Part shown: in pieces, positions 10,077 through 18,985 of the stretch
Layout: each line of letters starts with the position of its first letter
How positions within the stretch are numbered: position 1 is the stretch's first letter
NCBI RefSeq assembly: GCF_036199905.1
Contig: NZ_CP108109.1
Span: 1,922,001-1,986,000 of the forward strand
Source of the DNA: Streptomyces sp. NBC_00223
GTDB lineage: Bacteria; Actinomycetota; Actinomycetes; Streptomycetales; Streptomycetaceae
Reading direction: 5' to 3'
Length of the DNA stretch: 64,000 bases
The notes under the pieces: generated by a model
Databases searched by the model: none
Told to the model about the DNA's origin: nothing
The model's input: only the letters and a program-made list of their open reading frames with translations
Translations under genes and position numbers: made by a program

Positions 10077-11120
10077 ATGACGACGCGACTGACAGACAAC
10101 GGTGGGACCGCCGCCGTCGAGGTGCGCGGTCTGGTCAAGCACTACGGTCAGACCAAGGCACTCGACGGGGTGGATCTGGAAGTGCGCCAGGGCACGGTGC
10201 TCGGCGTTCTCGGCCCGAACGGGGCCGGCAAGACCACACTGGTACGGGTGCTCTCCACCCTGATCCAGCCGGACGCGGGCACCGCCCGGGTGGCCGGATA
10301 CGACGTACTCAAGCAGCCCCGGCAGCTGCGCCGGGTGATCGGACTGACCGGGCAGTACGCCTCGGTGGACGAGAAGCTGTCCGGCCGGGAGAACCTCTAC
10401 ATGATCGGCCGGCTGCTCGACCTGTCCCGCAAGGACGCCCGGACCCGGGCCGACGAGCTGCTGGAACGTTTCTCGCTGACCGAGGCGGCCAAGCGGCCCG
10501 CGATGAACTACTCCGGCGGGATGCGCCGCCGCCTCGACCTGGCGGCGAGCATGATCGGCCACCCGTCGGTGCTCTACCTGGACGAGCCGACCACCGGCCT
10601 CGACCCCCGGACCCGCAACGAGGTCTGGGAGGAGGTGCAGCGGATGGTCGCCGAGGGCGCGACCGTGCTGCTCACCACCCAGTACATGGAGGAGGCCGAG
10701 CAGCTGGCGAGCGAGCTGACGGTCATCGACCGCGGCCGGGTGATCGCCAACGGCAAGGTCGAGGAGCTCAAGGCCAGGGTCGGCGGGCGCACGCTGGAGA
10801 TCCGGCCGTCCGAGCCGGCGCGGGTGGCGGCGATGGCCGCCGCGATCACCGAGGCCGGGCTTGACGGGGTGGCCGGCGCGGTGGCGGACCAGGAGGCGGG
10901 CACGGTGAGTGTGCCGATCCTCAGCGACGAGCAACTGACGTCTGTGGTCGGCTTGTTGGGCGCGCGCGGCTTCGGCATCGCGGGCATCGGCACCCATCTG
11001 CCCAGTCTGGACGAGGTGTTCCTGGCGATCACCGGCCAGAAGGCGAGCGCGCCCGGCCCCGAGGGCGACGACAACACCCCTGTCATGGAGAAGAAGCGAG
11101 AAATGGAGGTCTCGGTATGA
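10077..11120 (+). CDS. Daunorubicin-resistance-type ABC transporter ATP-binding protein
   Basis: ATPase subunit of a DrrAB-type exporter, usually for drugs or lipids. Walker A GPNGAGKTTL (about residues 43-52), the Q-loop region, the signature YSGGMRRRLDLA (about 143), Walker B VLYLDEPTTGLDP (about 165) and the H-loop region TTQYMEEAEQL are all present. The C-terminal 90 residues match the DUF4162-like extension of DrrA proteins. ATG 10077 is preferred because conserved sequence begins soon after it; an in-frame ATG at 10047 lies right next to the inverted repeat and would add 10 residues. The stop overlaps the permease start (ATGA). Substrate unknown. Confidence 0.93.
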   Translation: MTTRLTDNGGTAAVEVRGLVKHYGQTKALDGVDLEVRQGTVLGVLGPNGAGKTTLVRVLSTLIQPDAGTARVAGYDVLKQPRQLRRVIGLTGQYASVDEKLSGRENLYMIGRLLDLSRKDARTRADELLERFSLTEAAKRPAMNYSGGMRRRLDLAASMIGHPSVLYLDEPTTGLDPRTRNEVWEEVQRMVAEGATVLLTTQYMEEAEQLASELTVIDRGRVIANGKVEELKARVGGRTLEIRPSEPARVAAMAAAITEAGLDGVAGAVADQEAGTVSVPILSDEQLTSVVGLLGARGFGIAGIGTHLPSLDEVFLAITGQKASAPGPEGDDNTPVMEKKREMEVSV

Positions 11121-11950
11121 GCGCGGCCACGACGACCGCATTCGCGCCCGGGAAGACGGTCGCGTCCGACGAGACCAGGATCGGTCTGCGGGGCAATCTG
11201 CGGCACATCGGCGCCCTCGCGCGCCGCAACATGCTCCAGATCAAGCAGGACCCCGAGTCGATGTTCGACGCGGTCCTGATGCCGGTGATCTTCACCCTGC
11301 TCTTCGTGTACGTCTTCGGCGGCGCGGTCTCCGGCAAGGGCCACCAGCAGGAGTACGTGAACTACGTGATCCCCGGCCTGATGGCGATGATGGGCATGAA
11401 CATCGCCATGGCGGTCGGTACCGGGATCAACGACGACTTCAAGAAGGGGGTCATGGACCGGTTCCGTACGATGCCGATCGCGCGGTCCTCGGTTCTGATC
11501 GCCAAGATCGTCGTCGAGGTCGGCCGGATGCTGATCGCCACGGCGATCCTGCTGGGCATGGGCTTCGCGCTCGGTCTGACCATCCACACCGATGTGCTGC
11601 ATCTGTTCGCGGCCATCGTGCTGTCCACGGCCTTCGGCGCCTCGCTGATGTGGATCTTCATCCTGCTGGGCCTGACCATGAAGACGCCGCAGTCCGTCCA
11701 GGGGGTGGCCATGCTCGTGCTGATGCCGCTGCAGTTCGGCAGCTCGATCTTCGCCAAGCCGACCACGATGCCGGGCTGGCTGGAGTCCTTCACGAAGGTC
11801 AACCCGCTGTCCAACCTGGCGGACGCCTCCCGCGCGCTGGTCAACGGCGGCGCGGTGGCCCACTCGGTGTGGATGACGCTGGCCTGGTCGGTCGGCATCA
11901 CCGCGGTGACGATGCCGCTGGCGGTGGCGCGCTTCCGCAAGAAGACCTGA
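11117..11950 (+). CDS. ABC-2 type permease (DrrB family)
   Basis: Membrane subunit paired with the preceding ATPase, coupled by a 4-base overlap. The 277-residue protein has the DrrB layout: an N-terminal cytoplasmic segment (RRNMLQIKQDPESMFDAVLMPVIF) leading into six predicted transmembrane segments, and the family stretch GVMDRFRTMPIARSSVL. It should export a hydrophobic compound driven by the ATPase. No biosynthetic cluster adjoins, so this may be a general resistance pump. Transcription ends facing the convergent AfsR-like gene. Confidence 0.93.
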   Translation: MSAATTTAFAPGKTVASDETRIGLRGNLRHIGALARRNMLQIKQDPESMFDAVLMPVIFTLLFVYVFGGAVSGKGHQQEYVNYVIPGLMAMMGMNIAMAVGTGINDDFKKGVMDRFRTMPIARSSVLIAKIVVEVGRMLIATAILLGMGFALGLTIHTDVLHLFAAIVLSTAFGASLMWIFILLGLTMKTPQSVQGVAMLVLMPLQFGSSIFAKPTTMPGWLESFTKVNPLSNLADASRALVNGGAVAHSVWMTLAWSVGITAVTMPLAVARFRKKT

Positions 11951-12027
11951 CGGCCCCGCGGTCCCGAGAGGGCGCCGCACCCCCGGACCGTACGGTGCCG
12001 GACCGCGATGCCGGTCCGGTGCCGTAC

Positions 12028-12130
12028 GGTCCGCGTCGTTCAGCCGGTCCGCGCTGTCCAACCGGTCCGCGTCGGTCCGTCGGTCCGTGGGTCCGCGTTG
12101 TCCAGTCGGTCCGCGTCCTTGGGTCCGCGC
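12028..12130. repeat. Imperfect tandem 18-bp repeats between convergent genes
   Basis: GGTCCGCG recurs at 12028, 12046, 12064, 12090, 12108 and 12122, with 18-bp spacing between several copies. It fills the gap between the convergent permease and AfsR-like genes. It may act in bidirectional termination or simply be slippage-derived. Confidence 0.5.
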
Positions 12131-12133
12131 GGC

Positions 12134-15100
12134 TCAGTCCACGTCGCGCATCAGGGCGATGGCCCCCTCCACGGTGAGGCCGTCGCCCTCGGCGTACGCC
12201 GCCGCGTAGTCCTCGTCGCCGAGCAGGGTGCGCAGCCGGGTCCGGGAGCGGTCCAGCTGCTCGGCCTCGCCGGGCGGCATCACGGAGGGGCGCAGCCGGT
12301 CGTGCGCGTTGAGCAGCACGGCCGCACGGAGGGCACGGCGGGTGCCGAGGCCGGTCGCGGGCCCGGACCCGGGCGGCTCGGCGTCCGCCTCGGCGAGCAT
12401 GGTGAGGAGGTCCACCGCGCCCGGGGCGAGCAGGATGCCCACCCTCGGGGTGATGACGTTCGCCAGCGGGTGGCGGTTCAGCTCGTCGATGCCGTCGGCC
12501 ACCATGGACAGGCCGGCGTCGGGGTCGCCCAGGCGGCCGATCAGATGGCCCTTCACCCCGTTGAGCATGCCGATCACAAAGCCGGGCGCCCCGCCGGACT
12601 GGGTGCCCTCGACGATGGTGGACTCGATCAGCTCCAGGGCCTCGGCGATGTCGTCGCGGCGGCTGAGCATCGACGCGAGCAGGACCTTGCCGAAGAACGC
12701 GGCTCCGTCGCTGGCCGCGCCGAACCGCTCGGCGTCCGCGATGCCCTCGCGCACCAGCCGCTCGCCCTCCTCGGGCTCGCCCGCGTTGGACAGCGCCTCG
12801 CCGAGCCGGACGGTGAGCACGGGGATGTGCTGGTGCGAGCCGATCTTGCGGGCCAGCTCGATGGCCTCGCGGCAGCAGACGGCCGCGCGCCGCCAGTCAC
12901 CGCCGTGGCCCGCCGCCTCGGCCTCCCCGGAAAGCGTCTCGGCCATGCCCCATTCGTCGCCGAGCCGTTCGAACAGCCTGCGGCTCTCGGCGATGTCCCG
13001 CAGCGAGTCGGACAGCCGCTCCTTCACATCGTTGTTGATCTTCGCGCGCAGTTGCAGGGCGAAGGCCAGCTCCCAGGTCCTGCCGTACTGGCGGCACACC
13101 CCCACGGTCTCGTCCATCAGATCGTGGAGCCGTTCGAAATCGCCGGAGAAGAAGGCGCCGTACGGGCGCAGCAGGCCGGGGAAACGGGCCGACTGCGGCA
13201 GGTGCGGCGGGTAGGTCGTGAGCAGTGCGCGGCCCATCCGGGCGGTGTCCGGGTCGGTCCACCACTCGACCTCGCCCTCGCGCGCGGACATGCCGACGAT
13301 CCGGACGTAGCGGCGGGCTTCGAACAGCCGCTCGCCCTCCAGCGGCGGCGGGTCGTCCAGCGGGCCGCGCTCCAGCGGTACGAGGGCCGGCGGGTCGGCG
13401 AACGGGTCGGGGCCCATCGCGGCCACGGCGTCGGGCCAACGGCGGCGCTCCGAGATGTAGTTGCGCACCTCCCAGAACCAGGCGCAGCCCAGTACGAGTA
13501 TCAGCGCCTCCTGTTCGTCGCCGGCCTCGACCGCCCGGCGCAGGGCGGCCCGCAGATTCTCGTGCTCGCGCTCCAGCCGCTCGAACCAGACGAGTTGGCC
13601 GCGGCCGCGCAGCAACGGGTCGGCGGTGCGGGCGTATTCACGGAAGTACGTGAGGTGGCGGCGCTCGACGACGGGCCGTTCGGCGGACTCGTCCAGGCGC
13701 TCGGCGGCGTACTCGGAGATGGTCTCCAGCATCCGGTAACGGGCGCCGTCCTCGGTGAGGTCGGCCAGCACGAGCGACTTGTCCACCAGGGAGGCGAGCA
13801 GCGCGGCCGTGTCGCCCGCATCGATCCGCTCGGCCCCCGCGGCGGCGTGCCGCGGGCCTCCCGCCGGGGTCGGGTCCGCGCAGATGGCCTCGGCGGCCTC
13901 CAGGGTCCAGCCGCCGCGGAAGACGGCCAGGCGGCGCAGCAGGACGCGCTCGGGGAGCTCCAGCAGGTCCCAGGACCAGTCCACGACGGCCCGCAGGGTC
14001 TGCTGGCGGGGCAGCAGCGTACGGCTGCCGCCGGTCAGCAGCCGGAAGCGGTCGTCGAGGCGGTCGGCGAGCTGGCGCGGGGACAGGCTGCGCAGCCGCG
14101 CGGCAGCGAGTTCGATGGCCAGCGGCAGCCCGTCCAGCCGGCGGCACAGCTCGGCGCAGGCGGTCGGGTCCTCCTCGACGGAGAAGCCCGGGCGCGCGGC
14201 GGCCCCCCGGTCGGCGAGCAGCCGCAGCGCGGGCGGGTCCGGCAGCGGGTCCAATGGCCGGACCAACTCCCCCGGTACGCCCAGCGGTTCACGGCTCGTG
14301 GCCAGGACGGTCACGCCGGGGCAGTCGGCGAGCAACTGCTCGGCGAGGGTGGCCGCCGCGTCGATCACATGCTCGCAGTTGTCCAGTACGAGCAGCAGAT
14401 CGCGGCTCGCGCAGTAGTCGGCGAGCTGCCGCAGCGGGTCCCTGGCCTTGGCTTCGGCGGCGATCGCGGCCTCCGCCGCGCCGACGGAGTGCAGCAGGGT
14501 GTCGCGCAGGCCGAGCGAGCTGATCACGGCCTCCGGGACCGTACGGGGGTCGCTGACCGGGGCCAGTTCGGCGTACCAGACGCCGTCCGGCCAGCGCGCG
14601 GCCAGCAGATCGCCCGTTTCCTGGGAGAGCCGGGTCTTGCCGGTGCCGCCGGGGCCGGTCAGCGTGACCAGCCGGGCGCGCTCCAAGTCCCCCCGCACGG
14701 CGGCGAGATCGGACTCGCGGCCGACGAAACTGGTCAGCCGCGCGCGGGCGTTGCCCGGCGGCCGTACGGGCGCCGGGGCGGGCGGGCGCGGGGCCGGCGC
14801 CTCGGCGGGCGTCACGGCCCGCGCTGCGGGCAGCGGGTCGGGGTGCAGCAACTCCGCGTGCAGCGTGCGCAGTTCACCACTGGGGTCGGCGCCGAGCCGG
14901 TCGGCGAGATCGCGGCGGACCTCCTCGTACGCGGCCAGCGCGTCCGCGGTACGGCCGGCCGCCCGCAGCGCGCGGATGTGCAGGGCCCGCAGCGGCTCGT
15001 ACAGGGGGTTCTCGGCGGCGAGTTCGGCCAGCTCGGGAAGTATCTGGTCGGCCCGGCCGAGGGCGAGTTCGGCGGTCAGGCGCTGCCGGCGGACGTCCAG

Positions 15101-15556
15101 GCGCAGGGCCTCGCTGCGTACGGCGGCCGTCGCGCGGTCGGGCAGGTCGGCCAGCGCGGGGCCGCGCCACAGGGCGAGCGCGTCGCCGAGCAGCCCGGAC
15201 GCCTTGATCGGGTCGCCGTCGGCCAGCGCCCGCGCGCCCTCCTCGGCCAGCCGCTCGAAGCGGTAGAGGTCGATGTCCTCGCGGGTGGCCTCCAGCCGGT
15301 AGCCGCCCTCGACGGAGGCGACCGCGTCGTGCCCGAGCGCCCGCCGCAGCCGTCCCACCAGCGCCTGGAGCGCGCCGGTCGCCCCGGCCGGCGGCTCGCC
15401 GCCCCACACCTCGTCGATGAGCGCGTCGGCGCCGATCACCCGGCCGGGCCGCAGCGCGAGCGCTGTCAGCAGCGCGCGCAGCCGTCCACCCGCCAGCGAA
15501 GCGGGCGTGCCGTCGTCGCGCAGGGCCTGGGTGGTGCCGAGGATCACGTATCGCAC
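12134..15556 (-). CDS. AfsR/SARP-type STAND regulator (wHTH-BTAD-NB-ARC-TPR)
   Basis: Large transcriptional activator of the AfsR class. A winged-helix domain (about 1-85), then a bacterial transcriptional activation domain (about 90-240) ending near GELRTLHAELL, a Pro-rich linker, an NB-ARC-like ATPase with P-loop GPGGTGKTRL near residue 300, and a C-terminal helical TPR-like half. The start is GTG 15556 (VRYVILGT), where BTAD proteins normally begin; the open frame continues upstream to 16174 but lacks family sequence and overlaps the divergent protease gene. Such proteins activate secondary-metabolite or pleiotropic regulons after nucleotide binding. No biosynthetic cluster adjoins; the convergent DrrAB pair is the nearest candidate relation. 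1140 residues. Confidence 0.92.
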   Translation of the reverse strand: MRYVILGTTQALRDDGTPASLAGGRLRALLTALALRPGRVIGADALIDEVWGGEPPAGATGALQALVGRLRRALGHDAVASVEGGYRLEATREDIDLYRFERLAEEGARALADGDPIKASGLLGDALALWRGPALADLPDRATAAVRSEALRLDVRRQRLTAELALGRADQILPELAELAAENPLYEPLRALHIRALRAAGRTADALAAYEEVRRDLADRLGADPSGELRTLHAELLHPDPLPAARAVTPAEAPAPRPPAPAPVRPPGNARARLTSFVGRESDLAAVRGDLERARLVTLTGPGGTGKTRLSQETGDLLAARWPDGVWYAELAPVSDPRTVPEAVISSLGLRDTLLHSVGAAEAAIAAEAKARDPLRQLADYCASRDLLLVLDNCEHVIDAAATLAEQLLADCPGVTVLATSREPLGVPGELVRPLDPLPDPPALRLLADRGAAARPGFSVEEDPTACAELCRRLDGLPLAIELAAARLRSLSPRQLADRLDDRFRLLTGGSRTLLPRQQTLRAVVDWSWDLLELPERVLLRRLAVFRGGWTLEAAEAICADPTPAGGPRHAAAGAERIDAGDTAALLASLVDKSLVLADLTEDGARYRMLETISEYAAERLDESAERPVVERRHLTYFREYARTADPLLRGRGQLVWFERLEREHENLRAALRRAVEAGDEQEALILVLGCAWFWEVRNYISERRRWPDAVAAMGPDPFADPPALVPLERGPLDDPPPLEGERLFEARRYVRIVGMSAREGEVEWWTDPDTARMGRALLTTYPPHLPQSARFPGLLRPYGAFFSGDFERLHDLMDETVGVCRQYGRTWELAFALQLRAKINNDVKERLSDSLRDIAESRRLFERLGDEWGMAETLSGEAEAAGHGGDWRRAAVCCREAIELARKIGSHQHIPVLTVRLGEALSNAGEPEEGERLVREGIADAERFGAASDGAAFFGKVLLASMLSRRDDIAEALELIESTIVEGTQSGGAPGFVIGMLNGVKGHLIGRLGDPDAGLSMVADGIDELNRHPLANVITPRVGILLAPGAVDLLTMLAEADAEPPGSGPATGLGTRRALRAAVLLNAHDRLRPSVMPPGEAEQLDRSRTRLRTLLGDEDYAAAYAEGDGLTVEGAIALMRDVD

Positions 15557-15932
15557 GGCCCCATTGTTACGGAGTCGGCGGCCTCGCCGCGCCCGGGTTC
15601 CCGGCGCGGTCTCCGCGCGTGGAGCGCGGGCGGGTGCGGGCGGGTCCGGGCCGGGTCCGGGCCGGGGGAACGCGGGGGGCCGGCCGGGCGTTGTGCGGGC
15701 ACGGAGTGTGCTGTGCGGGGCACGGTCCGTCGTACGGCGGGCGCGCGGGGCCCGCGAGGGGGCACGAACCGTCGCGTCGCCGCCACGGTCTGTTCCGTCG
15801 CCGCCGACGGGATGGCATGATCGGGCCGCGTCGACCACCGGGGTTCCGGCCCGGCGGCGGCATCCGCCTGACCGAGCACCCTGCCCGCCCCGCCGCAGCA
15901 CCCGCGTCCGCCGTCCGCCAGGAGCCCGTCCC
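15557..15932. other. Divergent intergenic region, no gene recognised
   Basis: 376 bp of very GC-rich sequence between the AfsR-like and site-2 protease genes. It must hold both promoters. I see only G-rich low-complexity runs (about 15600-15700) and the ribosome binding site CAGGAG at 15919-15924. Confidence 0.5.
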
Positions 15933-16718
15933 ATGAGCGTCACCCCGATCCGCCGTGCCGTGCGCGGCGGGGACCGCAGGATCAGCCCGATCTTCCTCGC
16001 CATCGCCGCGGTGACGGTGGTGTCCGGCTGGGGGGTGTGGTCGCAGTACGCCTCCGACCACGGCTTCGCGGTCTTCCTCTTCGTCCTGTCCGGCTGGGTC
16101 GTCTCGCTGTGCCTGCACGAGTACGCGCACGCCCGTACCGCCCTGCACAGCGGTGACATCAGCATCGGCGCCAAGGGCTATCTGACCCTCAACCCGCTCA
16201 AGTACACCCACGCGCTGCTGTCCATCGTGCTGCCGGTGGTGTTCTTGATCATGGGCGGCATCGGACTGCCCGGCGGCGCGGTCTTCATCGAACGCGGCCG
16301 GATCAAGGGGCGGCTGCGGCACAGTCTGATCTCGGCGGCGGGTCCGCTGACCAATGTCGTCCTCGCGGTCCTGCTGATGCTGCCGTTCACGCTGGGCGCG
16401 GCGGACACCTGGCCGACGGAGTTCCTGTCCGCGCTGGCGTTCCTGGCGATGCTCCAGGTCACGGCGGCGGTGCTGAACCTGCTGCCGGTGCCGGGCCTGG
16501 ACGGCTACGGCGTCCTCGGGCCCTGGCTGTCGCACGGGGTGCGGCGCCAGGTGGAGCCCATCGCGCCCTTCGGTCTGATGGCCGTCTACGGCGTGCTCTG
16601 GATCCACTCGGTCAACGTGAAGTTCTTCGACGCGATCTACCGGGTGATGGGCTGGTTCCACGTCCCGGGCATGTACGCGGACTTCGGCTACACGCTCTTC
16701 CGGTTCTGGCAGACCTGA
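15933..16718 (+). CDS. Site-2 protease family (M50) membrane metalloprotease
   Basis: Intramembrane zinc protease homologue. The HExxH motif is HEYAH (about residue 65) in a transmembrane segment, and the second zinc-site motif NLLPVPGLDG is at about residue 187. Five to six hydrophobic segments are visible. In this compact bacterial group the physiological substrate is usually unknown; related enzymes cleave anti-sigma factors or signal peptides. ATG 15933 with CAGGAG 8 bases upstream is preferred over longer frames beginning in GC-rich noncoding DNA. 261 residues, all motif residues present. Confidence 0.93.
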   Translation: MSVTPIRRAVRGGDRRISPIFLAIAAVTVVSGWGVWSQYASDHGFAVFLFVLSGWVVSLCLHEYAHARTALHSGDISIGAKGYLTLNPLKYTHALLSIVLPVVFLIMGGIGLPGGAVFIERGRIKGRLRHSLISAAGPLTNVVLAVLLMLPFTLGAADTWPTEFLSALAFLAMLQVTAAVLNLLPVPGLDGYGVLGPWLSHGVRRQVEPIAPFGLMAVYGVLWIHSVNVKFFDAIYRVMGWFHVPGMYADFGYTLFRFWQT

Positions 16719-16769
16719 TCGGGGCGGGTCCGGGACCGGTCGAGGCGGTCCGGGACCGATCGAGGCCGC

Positions 16770-16979
16770 TCAGGAGCCGTTTCCGGCGGCGGCCGCCGTC
16801 TCGCTCCCGCTCTTAGCGTCGAGCCTGGCCTTGCGGCTGTAGTACCACCACATGTTGCTCGTCAGACCGGCCAGCAGCAGCCAGACCACGCCCACCCAGT
16901 GGCCGTACACGAAGGACACCACCGCGGCGGCGACGGCCAGCAGGCACACGATGAGGGAGTAGCGGGCGAGGCGGGGCAT
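16770..16979 (-). CDS. Small two-TM membrane protein
   Basis: A short conserved-looking membrane protein of 69 residues with two hydrophobic helices (SLIVCLLAVAAAVVSFVYG and GVVWLLLAGLTSNMWWYY) and a charged, Ala-rich C-terminus. No function can be assigned. AGGAG lies about 11 bases before the ATG at 16979. An in-frame ATG at 17036 would add 19 basic residues and cannot be excluded. It is convergent with the protease gene. Confidence 0.65.
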   Translation of the reverse strand: MPRLARYSLIVCLLAVAAAVVSFVYGHWVGVVWLLLAGLTSNMWWYYSRKARLDAKSGSETAAAAGNGS

Positions 16980-17100
16980 GGGCGGGGTGGCTCCTGTCGG
17001 GCGCGTACGGCGGGTCGTACGGTCATTGTCCCCCATGCCCCGCGCGCGGCGGGGGCGCGGCTCCCCGGGCTCGCGCCCGCCCGCCGCGCCCGGTACGCGC

Positions 17101-17802
17101 TCAGATGTCGGTGACGCGCAGGCCCGCGTGCGCCTTGTAGCGGCGGTTGACCGAGATCAGATTGGCGACCAGCGACTCGACCTGGTGGGCGTTGCGCAGC
17201 CGTCCCGCGAAGACACCGCGCATCCCGGGGATACGGGCGGCGAGCGCCTGGACCAGGTCGGTGTCCGCGCGGGAGTCGCCGAGGACCATCACGTCCGTGT
17301 CGATCTCGTCGATCTCCGGGTTCTGCAGCAGCACGGCGGACAGATGGTGGAAGGCGGCGGTGACCCGGGACTCCGGCAGCAGGGCGGCGGCCTGCTGGGC
17401 GGCGCTGCCCTCGTCGGGGGTGAGGGCGTACGCGCCCTGCTTGTCGAAACCGAGCGGGTTGACACAGTCGACGACGAGTTTGCCCGCGAGGTCGGCGCGG
17501 AGCGCTTCCAGGGTCTTGGCGTGGCCCTCCCAGGGGACGGCCACGATCACGATGTCGCTGCGGCGGGCGCAGTCGGGGTTCTCGGCGCCTTCGATGCCGA
17601 GGCCGAGTTCGGCCGCCGCGGCCCGGGCGCGGTCCGCGCGGCGCGAGCCGATGATCACTTTCTGGCCGGAGCGGGCGAGGCGGTAGGCGAGGCCCCGGCC
17701 CTGGTCGCCGGTGCCGCCCAGGACGCCGACGGTCAGTCCCGAGACGTCGGCCAGGTCCCAGGGGGACTTGACCGGCGGCGTCTGTGCATCGTCTTTAGTC
17801 AT
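17101..17802 (-). CDS. npdG: NADPH-dependent F420 reductase
   Basis: Reduces coenzyme F420 with NADPH (or the reverse), supplying F420H2 to the many F420-dependent enzymes of actinomycetes. The Rossmann motif GVLGGTGDQGRGLAYRLARSG starts at about residue 26 and is followed by the NADP-preferring IIGSRRADRA. Other family blocks are IVIVAVPWEGH, VVDCVNPLGF, AFHHLSAVLLQNPEI and VMVLGD. 233 residues, normal for the family. A single gene with no operon partners. Confidence 0.95.
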   Translation of the reverse strand: MTKDDAQTPPVKSPWDLADVSGLTVGVLGGTGDQGRGLAYRLARSGQKVIIGSRRADRARAAAAELGLGIEGAENPDCARRSDIVIVAVPWEGHAKTLEALRADLAGKLVVDCVNPLGFDKQGAYALTPDEGSAAQQAAALLPESRVTAAFHHLSAVLLQNPEIDEIDTDVMVLGDSRADTDLVQALAARIPGMRGVFAGRLRNAHQVESLVANLISVNRRYKAHAGLRVTDI

Positions 17803-18116
17803 ACGCCCGATCCTTCCACCCCCTTAACCCCTGCGCGGGGCGCGCCCAGTGCCGTGGGGGCTTTGTTACCCCGCCCCTCCCCCGGGGCTTCGCCTGTGGG
17901 TACCCCCATCTCGCTTCGCTCGCCCATGCGGGTGCGACTCTGTCTACGGGTGCCGCCGTGGGCCGCCAGGCCGGCCGGCGGCTCACCGTCACGGGGAGGG
18001 GCCGACCACCGGCCCGCAGACGCCGACGGTGGCGCGGCCCCACAAGAAGACCCGCGGACGGAGTCGTAACCGCACGGGCGGGCGGGGTGGGTGAAACAAC
18101 CCCGCGCCGGAGGCGC
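17803..18116. other. Intergenic region, no gene recognised
   Basis: 314 bp between the npdG start and the heme oxygenase stop, both on the minus strand. It holds GC-rich imperfect palindromes (for example around 17880-17930) and short repeats of the kind scattered through Streptomyces chromosomes. I see no coding pattern. Confidence 0.5.
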
Positions 18117-18767
18117 CTACGCCGAGAGGGGGAACACCTCGCCCAGCGCCCCGAACACGCGAGTGTTCAAAGCGAAAGCGAGCCGGCACTCCTCCACCAC
18201 CCTCGCCTTCTCCAGCTCGTCCACCGCCAGCCCGTCCAGCAGCTCCCGGTACTCCCGCTTGAAGGCCGCCGGATTGCCGATCTCCTCGAAGACGTAGAAC
18301 CGCACCCCGTCCCCCTTACGTGAGAAACCCCACGTCTTCTCGGCGATGCCGCGGATCACCTGACCGCCGGAGAGGTCGCCGAGGTAGCGGGTGTAGTGGT
18401 GGGCGACGTAGCCGGCCGGCCAGGTCGCGGCCACCTCGCTCACGCGTTCGGCGTAGCGGACGGTGGCGGGCAGCGCGGTGGCGGTGTCCTGCCAGCCGGG
18501 GCCGAGCAGATGGTCGAGGTCGCGCTCCAGCGCGGCGAGCCGCATCAGTTCAGGTCTGAGGAAGGGACCGGCGACGGGGTCGTCGGCCAGCAGGCGCGCG
18601 CCGTCCTCCAACGCCCGGTAGACGAACCAGAGTTGTTCGGTGTAGCGGGCGTACGCCTCCACGCCGTGCCGCCCGCCGAGCAGATCGCTCATGAAGGTGG
18701 AGTTCTCCGCCTCGGTGTGCTGGTCGTGGCTGGCGGTACGGATCACGGTGGAGAAGGGCTGCGTCAA
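18117..18767 (-). CDS. Biliverdin-producing heme oxygenase
   Basis: HmuO/HO-1-type enzyme that opens heme to biliverdin, CO and Fe2+, releasing iron in the cytosol. The N-terminus carries the proximal His region (RTASHDQHTEAENSTFM), and the distal helix motif YLGDLSGGQVI, with the conserved GDLSGG, is at about residue 132. 216 residues, typical. A palindromic DtxR-type box lies about 60-73 bp upstream, so expression is presumably derepressed in iron starvation. It fits functionally with the heme-uptake locus at 31.7-38.1 kb although not adjacent. Confidence 0.96.
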   Translation of the reverse strand: MTQPFSTVIRTASHDQHTEAENSTFMSDLLGGRHGVEAYARYTEQLWFVYRALEDGARLLADDPVAGPFLRPELMRLAALERDLDHLLGPGWQDTATALPATVRYAERVSEVAATWPAGYVAHHYTRYLGDLSGGQVIRGIAEKTWGFSRKGDGVRFYVFEEIGNPAAFKREYRELLDGLAVDELEKARVVEECRLAFALNTRVFGALGEVFPLSA

Positions 18768-18826
18768 GGGAAACCTCCCGGGTCAGGCGGCGGACCGTTC
18801 GGTGCCGCCGAAACGATCCTGGCAAG

Positions 18827-18840
18827 TTAGGTATACCTAA
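18827..18840. promoter_or_regulatory. DtxR/DmdR-type iron box upstream of heme oxygenase
   Basis: Perfect palindrome TTAGGTATACCTAA, the core of the actinobacterial iron-repressor box (TTAGGTTAGSCTAACCTAA). It lies between the divergent heme oxygenase and primase-like genes. By position it should repress the heme oxygenase gene when iron is plentiful. Confidence 0.85.
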
Positions 18841-18985
18841 GTCAACAGCTTGCCGACAAGCTGTCGGAATCCCCTGGGGAACACTTCCACCCCGGGTGGG
18901 TGTTCAATCCGCCCAAGAGGCAGGATGTCCTCCACCAGCCGCGTACCGTGTACGGCAACGGGCCGGGGGCGAGGGAAGGAGCTCG

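Noticed and set aside
12008..15820. A 1270-codon plus-strand open frame opposite the AfsR-like gene
   Set aside because: The opposite strand encodes clear BTAD, P-loop and TPR sequence; the plus frame is Gln/Arg/Gly-rich with no domain.
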